A stretch of DNA of 44,928 bases from Ruminococcus sp. YE282 (GCA_900101355.1 FMUV01000018.1:1-44928); one strand, 5' to 3'. Positions 16,629 through 25,579 are shown, numbered from the stretch's first letter. A program made the numbers and translations. The notes: generated from the sequence alone by a model not told the origin.

Positions 16629-18041
16629 ATGAAACAGTTATCAAAGAAAACGGTTATATCCTTGCGGGATATTTTTGTAAGATTTGACGGCGAAGTTATC
16701 CTAAACCACATAAATCTTGATATCAAAGAAAAGGAATTTGTTACAATTCTTGGACCGAGCGGTTGTGGAAAGACCACCACACTGCGAATTATCGGCGGAT
16801 TTGTTGAACCCGAAAGCGGCGATGTTATTTTTGACGGCAAAAGAATAAACAATTTGCCGCCAAACAAGCGCAACGTAAACACCGTTTTTCAGAAATATTC
16901 GCTGTTTCCTCATCTTAACGTTTATGATAACGTTGCTTTTGGTTTAAAACTCAAGAAGGTGCCCAAAAATATAATAAAAGAAAAAGTAACCAAAATGCTT
17001 GCAACCGTTGACCTTAAAGGTTACGAAAAGCGCTCAATTGCAAAGCTTTCAGGCGGTCAGCAACAGCGTGTTGCAATTGCAAGAGCGTTGGTGTGTGACC
17101 CTGAAATCATTTTGCTGGACGAGCCTTTGGGTGCGCTTGACCTTAAACTGCGTAAAAGTATGCAGCTTGAGTTAAAAGAAATTCAGCAAAAAACGGAGAA
17201 AACATTTATATATGTAACACATGACCAGGAAGAAGCTCTGACAATGAGCGACACCGTTGTTGTTATGAACAACGGCTCAATTGAACAAATCGGAACTCCG
17301 GAAGATATTTATAACGAACCGGTTAATGCATTTGTTGCCGACTTTATCGGCGAGGCAAATATTCTTAACGGCATTATGATTGACGACTGCCGCATAAAAA
17401 TACTCGGAAAAGAGCTTGAGTGCGTTGACAAGGGCTTTGGAAAAAACACGCCTGTTGATGTTGTTATTCGCCCTGAGGATATTGAGATTACAAATCCCGA
17501 GGACGGACAGCTTGTGGGTGTTGTTGAAAATTCAACTTTCAAAGGCGTTCACTACGAGATGAGCGTTATGTGCGATAACTGCGAAATTCTTATCCACTCA
17601 ACGAAAACCGCCGAAATCGGAAGTAAAATCGGAATGCGTGTAATTCCGTTTAATATTCAGATTATGAACAAGCTTCTGCCGTTTTATGACAATGTTATTG
17701 AGGCTGAAGTTTCGTATTCAAACAACGACGACAATTACTTTGAGTTTCTGCTTGAGGGTGAAACAATAAAGATTGAGAACCATTGTTATCCTCAGGGAAC
17801 AAAGCTTAAAATCACTCTGCCTCCTAACGCTCTTTCACTTGCAGCCGACGGAATCGGTGACTTGAAAGACGTATACATTGAGTCGGTGGTTTACAAGGGC
17901 GAACACAATGAGATTATTCTTGAATCGGACGAGCGTAAATGGCTTATGCTCAGCGATACCGACGAACAGGTGGCAACCTATGTACCGCTCAGTTTTGACT
18001 TTTCAAAGGCTGAGTTTGAAGTAATCGGTCAGGAGGGTTAG
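16629..18041 (+). CDS. potA: Spermidine/putrescine ABC transporter ATP-binding protein, extended
   Basis: A 470-residue importer ATPase. Walker [10 protein letters not shown] (42-50), signature LSGGQQQR (140-147), Walker [13 protein letters not shown] and the switch histidine in [10 protein letters not shown] are intact. After the ABC domain comes a TOBE-type region. The protein is about 90-100 residues longer than typical PotA (about 370-380): the segment from about residue 320 on seems to contain a second beta-rich module before the C-terminus, the usual place for allosteric control. First gene of a potABCD operon with 1-bp spacing to potB. Polyamine specificity is inferred from the operon. 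Confidence 0.9.
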   Translation: MKQLSKKTVISLRDIFVRFDGEVILNHINLDIKEKEFVTILGPSGCGKTTTLRIIGGFVEPESGDVIFDGKRINNLPPNKRNVNTVFQKYSLFPHLNVYDNVAFGLKLKKVPKNIIKEKVTKMLATVDLKGYEKRSIAKLSGGQQQRVAIARALVCDPEIILLDEPLGALDLKLRKSMQLELKEIQQKTEKTFIYVTHDQEEALTMSDTVVVMNNGSIEQIGTPEDIYNEPVNAFVADFIGEANILNGIMIDDCRIKILGKELECVDKGFGKNTPVDVVIRPEDIEITNPEDGQLVGVVENSTFKGVHYEMSVMCDNCEILIHSTKTAEIGSKIGMRVIPFNIQIMNKLLPFYDNVIEAEVSYSNNDDNYFEFLLEGETIKIENHCYPQGTKLKITLPPNALSLAADGIGDLKDVYIESVVYKGEHNEIILESDERKWLMLSDTDEQVATYVPLSFDFSKAEFEVIGQEG

Positions 18042-18042
18042 T

Positions 18043-18834
18043 ATGAAATCACGCAAACCCTCTATTCCCTACATCATATGGATGGTAGTTTTTACAATGA
18101 TTCCACTTGTTATGATTGGCATAACGGCTTTTAAGGACAAGCAGGGAAATTTTTCGCTTCAGCCGATGATGAATGCATTTTATTACACAGACGTGTTTGT
18201 AAAGTCGCTGTGGATTGCGTTTATCTCAACTGTAATATGCCTCTTGCTTGCATATCCTCTTGCATACCTTATAACAAGAATGAAAAAATCATCTCAGAAT
18301 ACGATGATTATGCTTATGATGATACCGATGTGGATGAACTTTCTGCTAAGAATTTATGCATGGATAACCATTTTGCAAAAAAACGGTCCTGTTGATATGG
18401 CTTTTTCGTTTCTCGGGATTCACGAAACATACATCGGAAATACAGCCGCAGTAGTGCTCGGTATGGTTTACGAATATCTTCCGTTTATGATGCTTCCGAT
18501 TTACACGGTAATGAGCAAAATTGACGGAAGCCTGATTGAGGCGGCACAGGATTTGGGCTCAAACAACGGCGCAGTGTTCAGAAAGGTAATTTTTCCGCTC
18601 AGTATGCCCGGCGTAATTTCGGGAATTACACTTGTGTTTGTGCCGAGTGCAAGCACATTCCTTGTTTCTCAATATCTTGGCGGAACAGACGATATTATGA
18701 TTGGCGACATCATTGACAAAATCTTTTGGACAGACCAAAATACAGGTTCGGCAATCTCGCTTATACTGATGATATTTATTTTTGTTTTTCTTGTTATTAT
18801 GAACTTCTTTGGCGACGAGGAGGCGATTGCGTGA
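18043..18834 (+). CDS. potB: Spermidine/putrescine ABC transporter permease PotB
   Basis: A 263-residue inner membrane permease with six predicted membrane segments. The EAA loop that docks on the ATPase is visible as EAAQDLGSNNGAVFRKVIFP (about 166-185). It starts one base after the potA stop and overlaps potC by 4 bp, so translation is coupled. Together with PotC it forms the translocation pore for polyamines delivered by PotD. Confidence 0.93.
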   Translation: MKSRKPSIPYIIWMVVFTMIPLVMIGITAFKDKQGNFSLQPMMNAFYYTDVFVKSLWIAFISTVICLLLAYPLAYLITRMKKSSQNTMIMLMMIPMWMNFLLRIYAWITILQKNGPVDMAFSFLGIHETYIGNTAAVVLGMVYEYLPFMMLPIYTVMSKIDGSLIEAAQDLGSNNGAVFRKVIFPLSMPGVISGITLVFVPSASTFLVSQYLGGTDDIMIGDIIDKIFWTDQNTGSAISLILMIFIFVFLVIMNFFGDEEAIA

Positions 18835-19646
18835 AATCAGGAAAACGTAAGAACGGCGTACTTTCAAAAATATATATCGCTTTGATTATGATTTTTATGT
18901 ACGCACCTATTGCTGTTTTGATTTTCTTCTCTTTTAACAACAGCAAAACCACAATATGGAACGGATTCACATTAAAGTGGTATGAAGCGCTTTTTAACGA
19001 CAGCAACATAATGAATGCGCTCGGAAACACGCTGATAATCGCCGTGCTTGCCTCGCTGTTTGCCACAATTCTCGGCACTGCCGCAGCAATCGGCATCAGC
19101 AATTTTAAGGGTAAAAAAAGACTTATCATTCAAAACGTATCAAACATTCCGATTATCAGCCCTGACATTGTTATGGGCGTTTCGCTTATGCTTCTGTTTA
19201 CATTTTTGGGTGTGATTTTTAACTTTGAAATGGGATTTTTCACGGTACTGATTGCCCACATATGCTTTTGCGTGCCGTTTGTTGTGCTTAACGTTATGCC
19301 GAGAATTAAGCGCATGGACCAAAGCATTTACGACGCTGCGCTTGACTTAGGCTGTAACCAGTGGCAGGCTTTTTACAAAGTTATTATTCACGAGCTTATG
19401 CCGGGAATTTTCTCGGGACTGATGATGAGCTTTACTTATTCTCTTGATGACTTTATCATCACATATTTTACCAGGGGTGCAAAATTTCAAAACCTTTCGA
19501 TTGAGATTTATTCAATGACGCACAGAAGAATCTCACCAAAAATCAATGCTCTTTCCGCTCTGCTGTTTCTTGCGGTGCTTGTTATTATGGTTTTAATAAA
19601 TTTGCGTGACAGGCACGAAGAAAAAGTTAGGGCTGAAAAAACATAA
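18831..19646 (+). CDS. potC: Spermidine/putrescine ABC transporter permease PotC
   Basis: A 271-residue permease with six membrane segments and an EAA loop (DAALDLGCNQWQAFYKVI). The start is taken as GTG 18831, which overlaps the potB stop in the GTGA arrangement and has GAGGAGG about 6 bp upstream. A longer frame starting at 18726 lies inside potB and is rejected. It pairs with PotB; 24 bp separate it from potD. Confidence 0.92.
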   Translation: MKSGKRKNGVLSKIYIALIMIFMYAPIAVLIFFSFNNSKTTIWNGFTLKWYEALFNDSNIMNALGNTLIIAVLASLFATILGTAAAIGISNFKGKKRLIIQNVSNIPIISPDIVMGVSLMLLFTFLGVIFNFEMGFFTVLIAHICFCVPFVVLNVMPRIKRMDQSIYDAALDLGCNQWQAFYKVIIHELMPGIFSGLMMSFTYSLDDFIITYFTRGAKFQNLSIEIYSMTHRRISPKINALSALLFLAVLVIMVLINLRDRHEEKVRAEKT

Positions 19647-19670
19647 AATATTTTAAAGAGGAGTTAAGAA

Positions 19671-20750
19671 ATGAAAAGAACTATCAGCATTATCATTGCC
19701 GCCGCTCTTTCGGCAACATCGGTTGCCTGTCTTGCAGGCTGCGGAGAATCAACCGCAAAGGACGCAGGCGAAGTCAATGTTTACAACTGGGGAGAATACA
19801 TCTCTAACGGCGAAGACGGACTTATGGACGTTATCAGTGAGTTTGAAAAAGAAACCGGAATTACCGTAAACTACACGACGTATGAAACCAACGAAGAGCT
19901 TTATAATATGCTGAAAAACAGCAACGTAAGCTATGACGTGGTAATTCCGTCGGAGTATATGATAAGCAAAATGATTGACGAGGATATGCTGCTTGAGCTT
20001 GATTATGACAACATTCCAAACTACAAATATATTATGGACAGGTTCAAAAATCTTGCGTGCGACCCCGAGGGCAAATACACGGTTTGTTACAGCTGGGGCG
20101 TAACGGCAATGGTTTATGACAAAACAAAGGTTGCGGAAAAACCCGATTCATGGGAAGCACTTTGGGACAAAGATTTAAGCGGACAGATTCTTATGTTTAA
20201 CAACAGCAGAGACGCTATGGCAATTGCAATGCAGCTTTGCTCTGTTACCCCTGCCAACTGCACAAAAGAGGATGTTGACAAGGCAGCCGCTAAGCTTGCA
20301 GAGCAGAAACCTTTGCTTAAAAAATACGTTATGGACCAGGTGTTTACCGAGATGGAAAACAGCCAGGCAGCCATTGCGCCGTATTATGCAGGCGACATTG
20401 CAACAATGATAGAGGCAAACCCTGACCTTGATTATGTGCTTCCAAAAGACGGCTCAAACCTTTTTTATGACGCTATGTGTATTCCGAAGTGTAGCAAAAA
20501 CAAGGAAAATGCTGAAAAATTCATCAACTTTATGCAAAAGCCCGAGGTTGCCGCTTCTACCTGTGAATATTTAAGATACGGCACACCGAATCAGGAAGCA
20601 TTTGACAGCTACATCAGCGATGAAATCAAAGACAGCGAGCTTACATCTCCCAGCGACGATTACCTTGACAAATGCTATGTGTTTACGAACGTTCCCGATG
20701 ATGTTTACGTTTATATGCAGGAACAGTTTGTAAAGATTCAGGCGGAATAA
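19671..20750 (+). CDS. potD: Polyamine-binding lipoprotein PotD
   Basis: A 359-residue extracellular substrate-binding protein. The lipoprotein signal ends in the lipobox LAGC (Cys24), so it is anchored to the outer face of the membrane. The mature chain begins with the family motif VNVYNWGEYI, followed by YDVVIPSEYM, typical of PotD/PotF. The downstream acidic and aromatic residues that contact the polyamine amines are plausible but cannot be assigned by eye. GAGGAG lies before the ATG. The gene ends at a bidirectional hairpin. Confidence 0.93.
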   Translation: MKRTISIIIAAALSATSVACLAGCGESTAKDAGEVNVYNWGEYISNGEDGLMDVISEFEKETGITVNYTTYETNEELYNMLKNSNVSYDVVIPSEYMISKMIDEDMLLELDYDNIPNYKYIMDRFKNLACDPEGKYTVCYSWGVTAMVYDKTKVAEKPDSWEALWDKDLSGQILMFNNSRDAMAIAMQLCSVTPANCTKEDVDKAAAKLAEQKPLLKKYVMDQVFTEMENSQAAIAPYYAGDIATMIEANPDLDYVLPKDGSNLFYDAMCIPKCSKNKENAEKFINFMQKPEVAASTCEYLRYGTPNQEAFDSYISDEIKDSELTSPSDDYLDKCYVFTNVPDDVYVYMQEQFVKIQAE

Positions 20751-20777
20751 AAAATATAATATATGACTTATACAGTT

Positions 20778-20810
20778 AATGGCGGCTCACTTTTGTGAAC
20801 CGCCATTTTT
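20778..20810. terminator. Bidirectional terminator shared by potD and the NACHT gene
   Basis: A 13-bp stem (aatggcggctcac/gtgaaccgccatt, one mismatch) with a TTTT loop and a T5 tail on the plus strand. It serves potD; its left half also overlaps the last codons of the convergent NACHT gene (DKNGGSQK). Confidence 0.85.
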
Positions 20811-23495
20811 GTCGTCTGATTCTTTACATGAAATTTCACCGTTTGGAAGTATTGTATTATCCAATATTGCCACGCTTAAATCAACATCATCTAAATAAGC
20901 TCCTGCCAAATTAGTATTTTCCAAATGAGCTCCTTCTAAATGGGCTTCTACCAAATAGGCTCCCAGCAAAATAGCCCCTTCCAAATGAACTCCTCCTAAA
21001 TGGGCTCCTACCAAACGGGCTTCTTCCAAATGGGCTTCTTCCAAATGGGCTCCCTCCAAATGAGCTTTTTCCAAATAGGCTTCTTCCAAATGGGCTTCTT
21101 CCAAATGAACTCCTTGCAAATAGGCTCTTTCCAAATGGACTCCTTCCAAATGCGCTCCTCGCAAATGGGCTCCTTGCAAACTGGCTCTTTCCAAATGGGC
21201 TCTTTGCAAAATAGCATTTATTAATTGCGCATTGTATAAAACAGAATTTCTTAAATTAGAATAAGACAAATTCGCATTCGAAAAATCCTGGTTTAATAGT
21301 ATCGCATTACCTAAATCACAATCATTCAAATCAACTCTGCTAAAATCCGAAAAACCACCTATTATGTAACCGTCAACACCAAAAACAGGTTTAAATACAT
21401 ACCGTAACATTCCATTTCTGTTTACGTTATCAACAGAATTCCACCAATGAATTTTTTCATTTTCATTTAAATAACGCCTATATACTGATCTATAAACTTG
21501 GGCAACACATCTTAGTGTATTTATTATTGCTTGAAATGGATTGTTAGAGTTAACACAATTCATACGTCCGCCGTTTGTAAGCATAACTTCAAAAAATTGC
21601 GGTAAATATTTTTTTGCCTGCTCCGCTTTTGGAAAATCATTTTTATTATTTTTTATACCGAACTCAGTTCTTAAACCGATAAATTCCGTTACTTTGTCGG
21701 CTAATCCGCCGTAAAGAAAAAGCTCGCAAAACTTATCAATAAATTTTTGAATTTCTTCATCGGACAACTCATCGGAACTGACGCTGTCATAGAGTTTATT
21801 AATCTCTCTGAATATTTTTTCGCAGACAAAGAAATCTCTTATATTATTATGGTAAAATTCAATTGCACCGTCCTTGGCGTCGTTTTTCCAATAACAGCAC
21901 AAAGCAAAACTTCCCTCTGTCAGATTTTTGACATCTTCATCAGTGCAATTTTTCTCAGCAACTCTTCTTACTATCTCCTTAACCTTGGAATCTTTCAGAA
22001 AAAATACGCTTTCCGATTTAGAATTGTTTTTATACATTTCATAGGCAATTTCTTCATTAATTTGATATATGGTTTCTTTGTATTTACTTATACTGTGTTT
22101 CTTCTTAATTCTACTGTATATTTCATTATAAGGTGTTTCTGAAATTGCAGAGTAAAATATCTTATGATACAACGCCCAACTGTTGTTTAACACCTGTTCG
22201 GACATTTCTCGGTTTGCTGCAAGCATATAAAGTGAAAACGGTGTGTCACACACGCCCTTTGCATCATTTTCATCTATATTTTTAATAAAATCTAAAACGT
22301 TCGGGTCTATGCTTTGGCGGCACTTATCTCTATAAGCTGTAATCCATTCGTCACGCTTAGCTTTATCAAAATGATTCAGATATATACTGTCATATTCAAT
22401 ACGGAGCGAATTTTTATTAATATAGTGCGGTCTTGAAGTAATAATGAATTTTAAGCTATCATAAAAACACTCTAACAGCTCTTCAAGCATACTGTCCTTT
22501 AAAGAGTACTCCGTACCGCCCAATATCATACACAACTCATCGTAACCGTCAAGCACAACAACAGAATTTTCAAAAATTGTTTCAAATTCATCCGGGTCGT
22601 GGGTTTTTGTATATTCAAACAATGCTTCGCAAAAATTTTCTTTTATCAATTCTTTATTTAAGTCCCTGAGTCGAATTGTAACGAGCATTTTGTCACCGAA
22701 CATATTCTTTGAATCGTCATCATTGAGAGCATAGTGATAGTTCATCCAGCCAACCAAACTGCTTTTGCCGTTGCCTGCGTCACCCTCAATAATCAGCACG
22801 TGGCTGTCGCTTTGTATGAAATTTTCCAAGCGTTCCTGCAAATCATCTTTGCCGTTATTATATTTTTGAAAGACAAACAGGTTCGACAAAACCACCTCGA
22901 GATTTTTGTCATCCTTATCGGTATTTTTCTTATGAAGAAACAAAGGGGTTTTAAAACTGTTTATATATATATCATTTGACGTATTGTATTTAGGTTCTTT
23001 TTTTTCAAAAATTTTATCCTTTATGTCTTTTACATCTTTTGATGTATCTCTCACTGTATGAGCAATACTATCCTGCTTGTTTAAAATAGTATTATCAACA
23101 TCGGAATATGTTGATTTTAGTTCCTTTTTGAAAAAGGAATAAATATGGTCGCAATAATTCTTTACCTTTTCCTCTTCTTCTCTATTGCCTACACAATTTG
23201 CACGAGCAATAGCATCTTTATATAACGCCTGCATTTCATCTTCATCATCAGACTTATCAAAAATTCTTTTGAATCTGCCGTTTAATACACATTCATATAA
23301 GAAAACGCTCACACTTCCAAAATCATAATCAAAATCATCATGCTGATTTTTATAAGCTTCCATTTCCTTGTTATACTTTTTATCATTTATCAGAGCTTTA
23401 ACAGCAGATTTAAGTTCCGCACCGACTGTTTCATTATAAAAACTCGTTAATAACTGTTTCAAATTTCCTTTAATCTTTTCTTCAAAACCGCTCAT
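20787..23495 (-). CDS. NACHT-type STAND ATPase with C-terminal pentapeptide repeats
   Basis: A 902-residue cytosolic protein. Residues 1-165 form a charged helical N-terminal region I do not recognise, probably the effector or signalling part. A NACHT-type nucleotide-binding domain follows: Walker A GDAGNGKSS (238-246), extended Walker B VVVLDGYDEL (312-321) with the characteristic second acidic residues, and a sensor motif IITSRPHYI (351-359). A helical arm reaches to about residue 715. Residues 720-885 are about 30 pentapeptide repeats with leucine at the centre (AHLEEAHLEEAYLEKAHLEG), folding as a right-handed beta-helix and taking the place of the LRR or TPR sensor. This matches bacterial NLR-like anti-phage proteins in layout. 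No partner gene is adjacent; it has its own promoter. Confidence 0.85.
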   Translation of the reverse strand: MSGFEEKIKGNLKQLLTSFYNETVGAELKSAVKALINDKKYNKEMEAYKNQHDDFDYDFGSVSVFLYECVLNGRFKRIFDKSDDEDEMQALYKDAIARANCVGNREEEEKVKNYCDHIYSFFKKELKSTYSDVDNTILNKQDSIAHTVRDTSKDVKDIKDKIFEKKEPKYNTSNDIYINSFKTPLFLHKKNTDKDDKNLEVVLSNLFVFQKYNNGKDDLQERLENFIQSDSHVLIIEGDAGNGKSSLVGWMNYHYALNDDDSKNMFGDKMLVTIRLRDLNKELIKENFCEALFEYTKTHDPDEFETIFENSVVVLDGYDELCMILGGTEYSLKDSMLEELLECFYDSLKFIITSRPHYINKNSLRIEYDSIYLNHFDKAKRDEWITAYRDKCRQSIDPNVLDFIKNIDENDAKGVCDTPFSLYMLAANREMSEQVLNNSWALYHKIFYSAISETPYNEIYSRIKKKHSISKYKETIYQINEEIAYEMYKNNSKSESVFFLKDSKVKEIVRRVAEKNCTDEDVKNLTEGSFALCCYWKNDAKDGAIEFYHNNIRDFFVCEKIFREINKLYDSVSSDELSDEEIQKFIDKFCELFLYGGLADKVTEFIGLRTEFGIKNNKNDFPKAEQAKKYLPQFFEVMLTNGGRMNCVNSNNPFQAIINTLRCVAQVYRSVYRRYLNENEKIHWWNSVDNVNRNGMLRYVFKPVFGVDGYIIGGFSDFSRVDLNDCDLGNAILLNQDFSNANLSYSNLRNSVLYNAQLINAILQRAHLERASLQGAHLRGAHLEGVHLERAYLQGVHLEEAHLEEAYLEKAHLEGAHLEEAHLEEARLVGAHLGGVHLEGAILLGAYLVEAHLEGAHLENTNLAGAYLDDVDLSVAILDNTILPNGEISCKESDDKNGGSQK
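20925..21215. repeat. 15-bp tandem DNA repeats encoding the pentapeptide array
   Basis: On the plus strand the unit tccaaatgggcttct recurs every 15 bp with small changes for about 19 units, each encoding one AHLEE-like pentapeptide on the minus strand. Low divergence between units suggests recent expansion or ongoing slippage. Frames on both strands remain open through the array because of the periodicity, so other frames here are shadows. Confidence 0.9.
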
Positions 23496-23598
23496 AAACT
23501 TCCCTCATTTCGAAAACAGATAAATACAAGAACCGCAAATTTGATAAAAGACCTGCCAAATCGGCAATTGTTGATAAAAACACCGAGTATTTGATATT

Positions 23599-23627
23599 AT
23601 TTTATCACAGCAATAAAAATAATTCAA
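23599..23627 (-). promoter_or_regulatory. Promoter of the NACHT gene
   Basis: On the minus strand TTGAAT (23622-23627) and TAAAAT (23599-23604) are separated by 17 bp; the leader to the ATG at 23495 is about 95 bases. Confidence 0.6.
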
Positions 23628-23669
23628 CACAATGCAAAAGCATTATGATAATCAACAAAAACGCCACCC

Positions 23670-23709
23670 AAAAAGGTACATTTCCAATCAAACGGAAATG
23701 TACCTTTTT
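23670..23709 (-). terminator. Terminator after the HprK-like gene
   Basis: A near-perfect stem (aaaaaggtacatttcc/ggaaatgtacctttt) with an 8-nt loop and T-runs on both strands, 19 bp after the HprK-like stop. Confidence 0.88.
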
Positions 23710-23727
23710 CATAGATAAATTTATTTG

Positions 23728-24432
23728 TCATTTAACAATAGCGTTATATGCAGTATATGCAGCTGAAATATCGGTATTACAAGTCAGGATATAAAACTTG
23801 GCGTTTGAATTAACTAAGGCATCAATATTGTCAAGCATTAGTTTTGCAGAAGAAGCATTAAGCATATGAACAGTTGAAGAATACAGGCAATTGATTAATT
23901 CATCGGACGTTGGGATTCTGACAGAATTAAACTCGCCTCTTTCAATAAAAACAATAGCCTTAAGAGGAGCCGAAGTATTTTCCGCAATCCCGCTTCCGCC
24001 GTCAAACGGTGTTCCGTATGCAACAGAATCCTTGCCAAACACTCTGACTGCAGGCTTGTCGTCGTTGATTATGCTAATTTTATCACCAAATGCCCGCTTC
24101 CATAGCTGTGTATGGGTGGACTTGCCGACTCCGGACTTTCCTGCAAAAAGATATGCACCGTCGTTTATTACTAACGCTGAGGAATGAATCATCATGGTTT
24201 TAAAACGTATTGCAGATTTAAAAAATATATTGCCAACCGCAAAACTTTCTGCATAGCCGAAGTTTTTTCCTTCATTCATTCTTTTATAAACATCGTCAAT
24301 ATAATCTTGTGAAACGGACAAATTAATATTTGTACTGCGTTTGCCATTATATTTGAATTTTTCTATAAACAAATTAAAATAATCGTACCTTGGGGTATAT
24401 TCGGTCACCAAGTCCGCAATTAAGTATCTCAA
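23728..24432 (-). CDS. HPr-kinase-like (HprK family) protein of the peptide cluster
   Basis: A 234-residue cytosolic protein. The start is taken as TTG 24432, because GGGAGGAG lies about 6 bp upstream; an ATG at 24465 falls in a terminator hairpin. The central domain is HprK-like: MIHSSALVINDGAYLFAGKS, then the P-loop AGKSGVGKST (97-106) running into THTQLW, then INDDKP (122-127) and GTPFDGG. It lacks the N-terminal domain and length of true HPr kinase (about 310 residues). Stand-alone HprK-like kinases are known from lasso-peptide clusters, where one phosphorylates the precursor's C-terminal serine. Here it follows a YxxP-type peptide and LRR gene. Kinase activity is inferred. Confidence 0.8.
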   Translation of the reverse strand: MRYLIADLVTEYTPRYDYFNLFIEKFKYNGKRSTNINLSVSQDYIDDVYKRMNEGKNFGYAESFAVGNIFFKSAIRFKTMMIHSSALVINDGAYLFAGKSGVGKSTHTQLWKRAFGDKISIINDDKPAVRVFGKDSVAYGTPFDGGSGIAENTSAPLKAIVFIERGEFNSVRIPTSDELINCLYSSTVHMLNASSAKLMLDNIDALVNSNAKFYILTCNTDISAAYTAYNAIVK

Positions 24433-24445
24433 ATTATCTCCTCCC

Positions 24446-24476
24446 AAAAAAGCCTTCCGTAACATCGGAAGGCTTT
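24446..24476 (-). terminator. Intercistronic terminator before the HprK-like gene
   Basis: An 11-bp perfect stem (aaagccttccg/cggaaggcttt) with a 6-nt loop and a T-run on the minus strand, ending directly before the Shine-Dalgarno of the HprK-like gene. Expression of that gene must come from read-through or a local promoter. Confidence 0.85.
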
Positions 24477-24480
24477 AAAA

Positions 24481-25341
24481 TTAAGAAGCAAGGTATTTTT
24501 GAATTAATGTTGCATCAACAATGTCAACTTTTCCGTCATTATTATAATCTGCAAGATAAAGCTGGGTATCGTTGAGCTTTTCTATTGAAGCTATATACTT
24601 TTGAAGCAAAGTAGCATCAATAACGGAAACCGTTCCGTCAAGATTTACGTCACCAATCTGATATCCGTCAACAATAACATATGGGATGTTGTTTTCAATT
24701 GCATATTGCTGAGCATATGAATTGAGACTGCAGTAAATCTTAAGATTGCTCGCGCCCTTAAATGCAGACGATGAAATTGATGTTACATTTTTGCCGATAT
24801 ACAATTTTTTGAGGCTTGTACAATTACCAAATGCATTGCTGCCAATAGTTGTGACTGAGTCAGAAATCTTAATTTCATTCAGTGAAGTGCAATTTAGAAA
24901 AGCTTCACCCGGAATTGAAGTGGTTTCGGACTGAATGTCAACACTCTGCAAGGAAGTGCAGCCGCTGAAAGCACCAAAGCCAATTTTTGTATTCCATGGC
25001 ATAAGAGTAAGCGATGACAAATTAACGCAATCAGAAAATGCAAAATTGCCTATTGTTTTAAGATTTTTGGCTACCGAAAAATCAATGCCTGTTAAAAACG
25101 AATTGCCCTGAAATGCCATATATCTGACAGAACCAACATCCAAACGGTTAAGAGTTGCAGGAATTTTCATAACAGAATCAGAACCATTATACTCTGCAAC
25201 CTGAGCCTTGCCGTCATTATCAATGGCAAATACAAAGTCTCCGTCAGTGTAATAAGTTTCTGCAAAAAATGTTACGCATGAAAATGAAATCAGCATAGCA
25301 GCGGCAATTATAACTGCAATGGACTTTTTTAAAAGATTCAT
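24481..25341 (-). CDS. Secreted BspA-type leucine-rich-repeat protein with dockerin
   Basis: A 286-residue extracellular protein. The start is ATG 25341 (MNLLKKSI) with AGGAGG 5 bp upstream; an ATG at 25374 is in a hairpin and is rejected. Signal peptide 1-28. Residues about 60-205 carry LRR_5/BspA repeats with the recurrent AFxxCxxL pattern (GNFAFSDCVNLSSLTL, GFGAFSGCTSLQSVDI, GEAFLNCTSLNEIKI, SNAFGNCTSLKKLYI). Residues 228-285 form a dockerin with two calcium loops (DVNLDGTVSVIDA and DYNNDGKVDIVDA). It would attach to a scaffoldin cohesin and bind a protein or polysaccharide partner. It lies between the small acidic peptide and the HprK-like gene. Confidence 0.9.
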   Translation of the reverse strand: MNLLKKSIAVIIAAAMLISFSCVTFFAETYYTDGDFVFAIDNDGKAQVAEYNGSDSVMKIPATLNRLDVGSVRYMAFQGNSFLTGIDFSVAKNLKTIGNFAFSDCVNLSSLTLMPWNTKIGFGAFSGCTSLQSVDIQSETTSIPGEAFLNCTSLNEIKISDSVTTIGSNAFGNCTSLKKLYIGKNVTSISSSAFKGASNLKIYCSLNSYAQQYAIENNIPYVIVDGYQIGDVNLDGTVSVIDATLLQKYIASIEKLNDTQLYLADYNNDGKVDIVDATLIQKYLAS

Positions 25342-25357
25342 AAATCCTCCTAAAAGC

Positions 25358-25391
25358 AAAGGGGAAGCAGTCATCGGCTACCTCCCCTTTT
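25358..25391 (-). terminator. Intercistronic terminator before the LRR-dockerin gene
   Basis: Arms aaaggggaagcag and ctacctcccctttt pair with G-U pairs around a short loop, flanked by T- and A-rich ends. It lies after the small peptide gene and just before the LRR gene's Shine-Dalgarno. Confidence 0.75.
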
Positions 25392-25421
25392 ACAATTAAT
25401 TATTCAATAACAAAAGACTTA

Positions 25422-25562
25422 TTAGCCAAACGGATCCGAATCATTATCATCGTCACCGCTTTCTTTATAATCCTCAGGATTGCTAAGGTCAATTTTTTTA
25501 AGAATATCTTCAAAAGAAAACTTTGTAACCTCAATTTCAGGCTCTAAATATGCTTTTTTCAA
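25422..25562 (-). CDS. 46-residue acidic peptide with YxxP leader-like motif, candidate modified-peptide precursor
   Basis: This gene is too short for routine calling. It starts at TTG 25562, with GGGAGG 7 bp upstream, 17 bp after the fibro-slime stop codon, so it is co-transcribed with that gene. The N-terminus MKKAYLEPEIEVTKF matches the YxxPxL/I recognition motif of lasso-type leader peptides; the C-terminus is strongly acidic and flexible (ESGDDDNDSDPFG) with Ser and Asp residues that an HprK-like kinase might modify. A protein of that kinase type is encoded two genes downstream. No RRE (PqqD-like) protein, protease or macrolactam synthetase is present in the window. Translation is well supported by the ribosome site; function is inference. 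Confidence 0.65.
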   Translation of the reverse strand: MKKAYLEPEIEVTKFSFEDILKKIDLSNPEDYKESGDDDNDSDPFG

Positions 25563-25579
25563 GTTATAACCTCCCTGAC

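Noticed and set aside
20925..21215. Regular repeats resembling a CRISPR array
   Set aside because: The period is 15 bp with no spacers, and it encodes an unbroken pentapeptide-repeat protein segment.
24433..24465. ATG start for the HprK-like protein
   Set aside because: It lies in the loop of a terminator; TTG 24432 has the Shine-Dalgarno.
25342..25374. ATG start for the LRR protein
   Set aside because: It lies inside a hairpin, and the added residues encode the ribosome site; ATG 25341 precedes a proper signal peptide.
23728..25562. Complete lasso-peptide biosynthetic cluster
   Set aside because: No RRE/PqqD-like protein, transglutaminase-like protease or asparagine-synthetase-like cyclase is encoded nearby.
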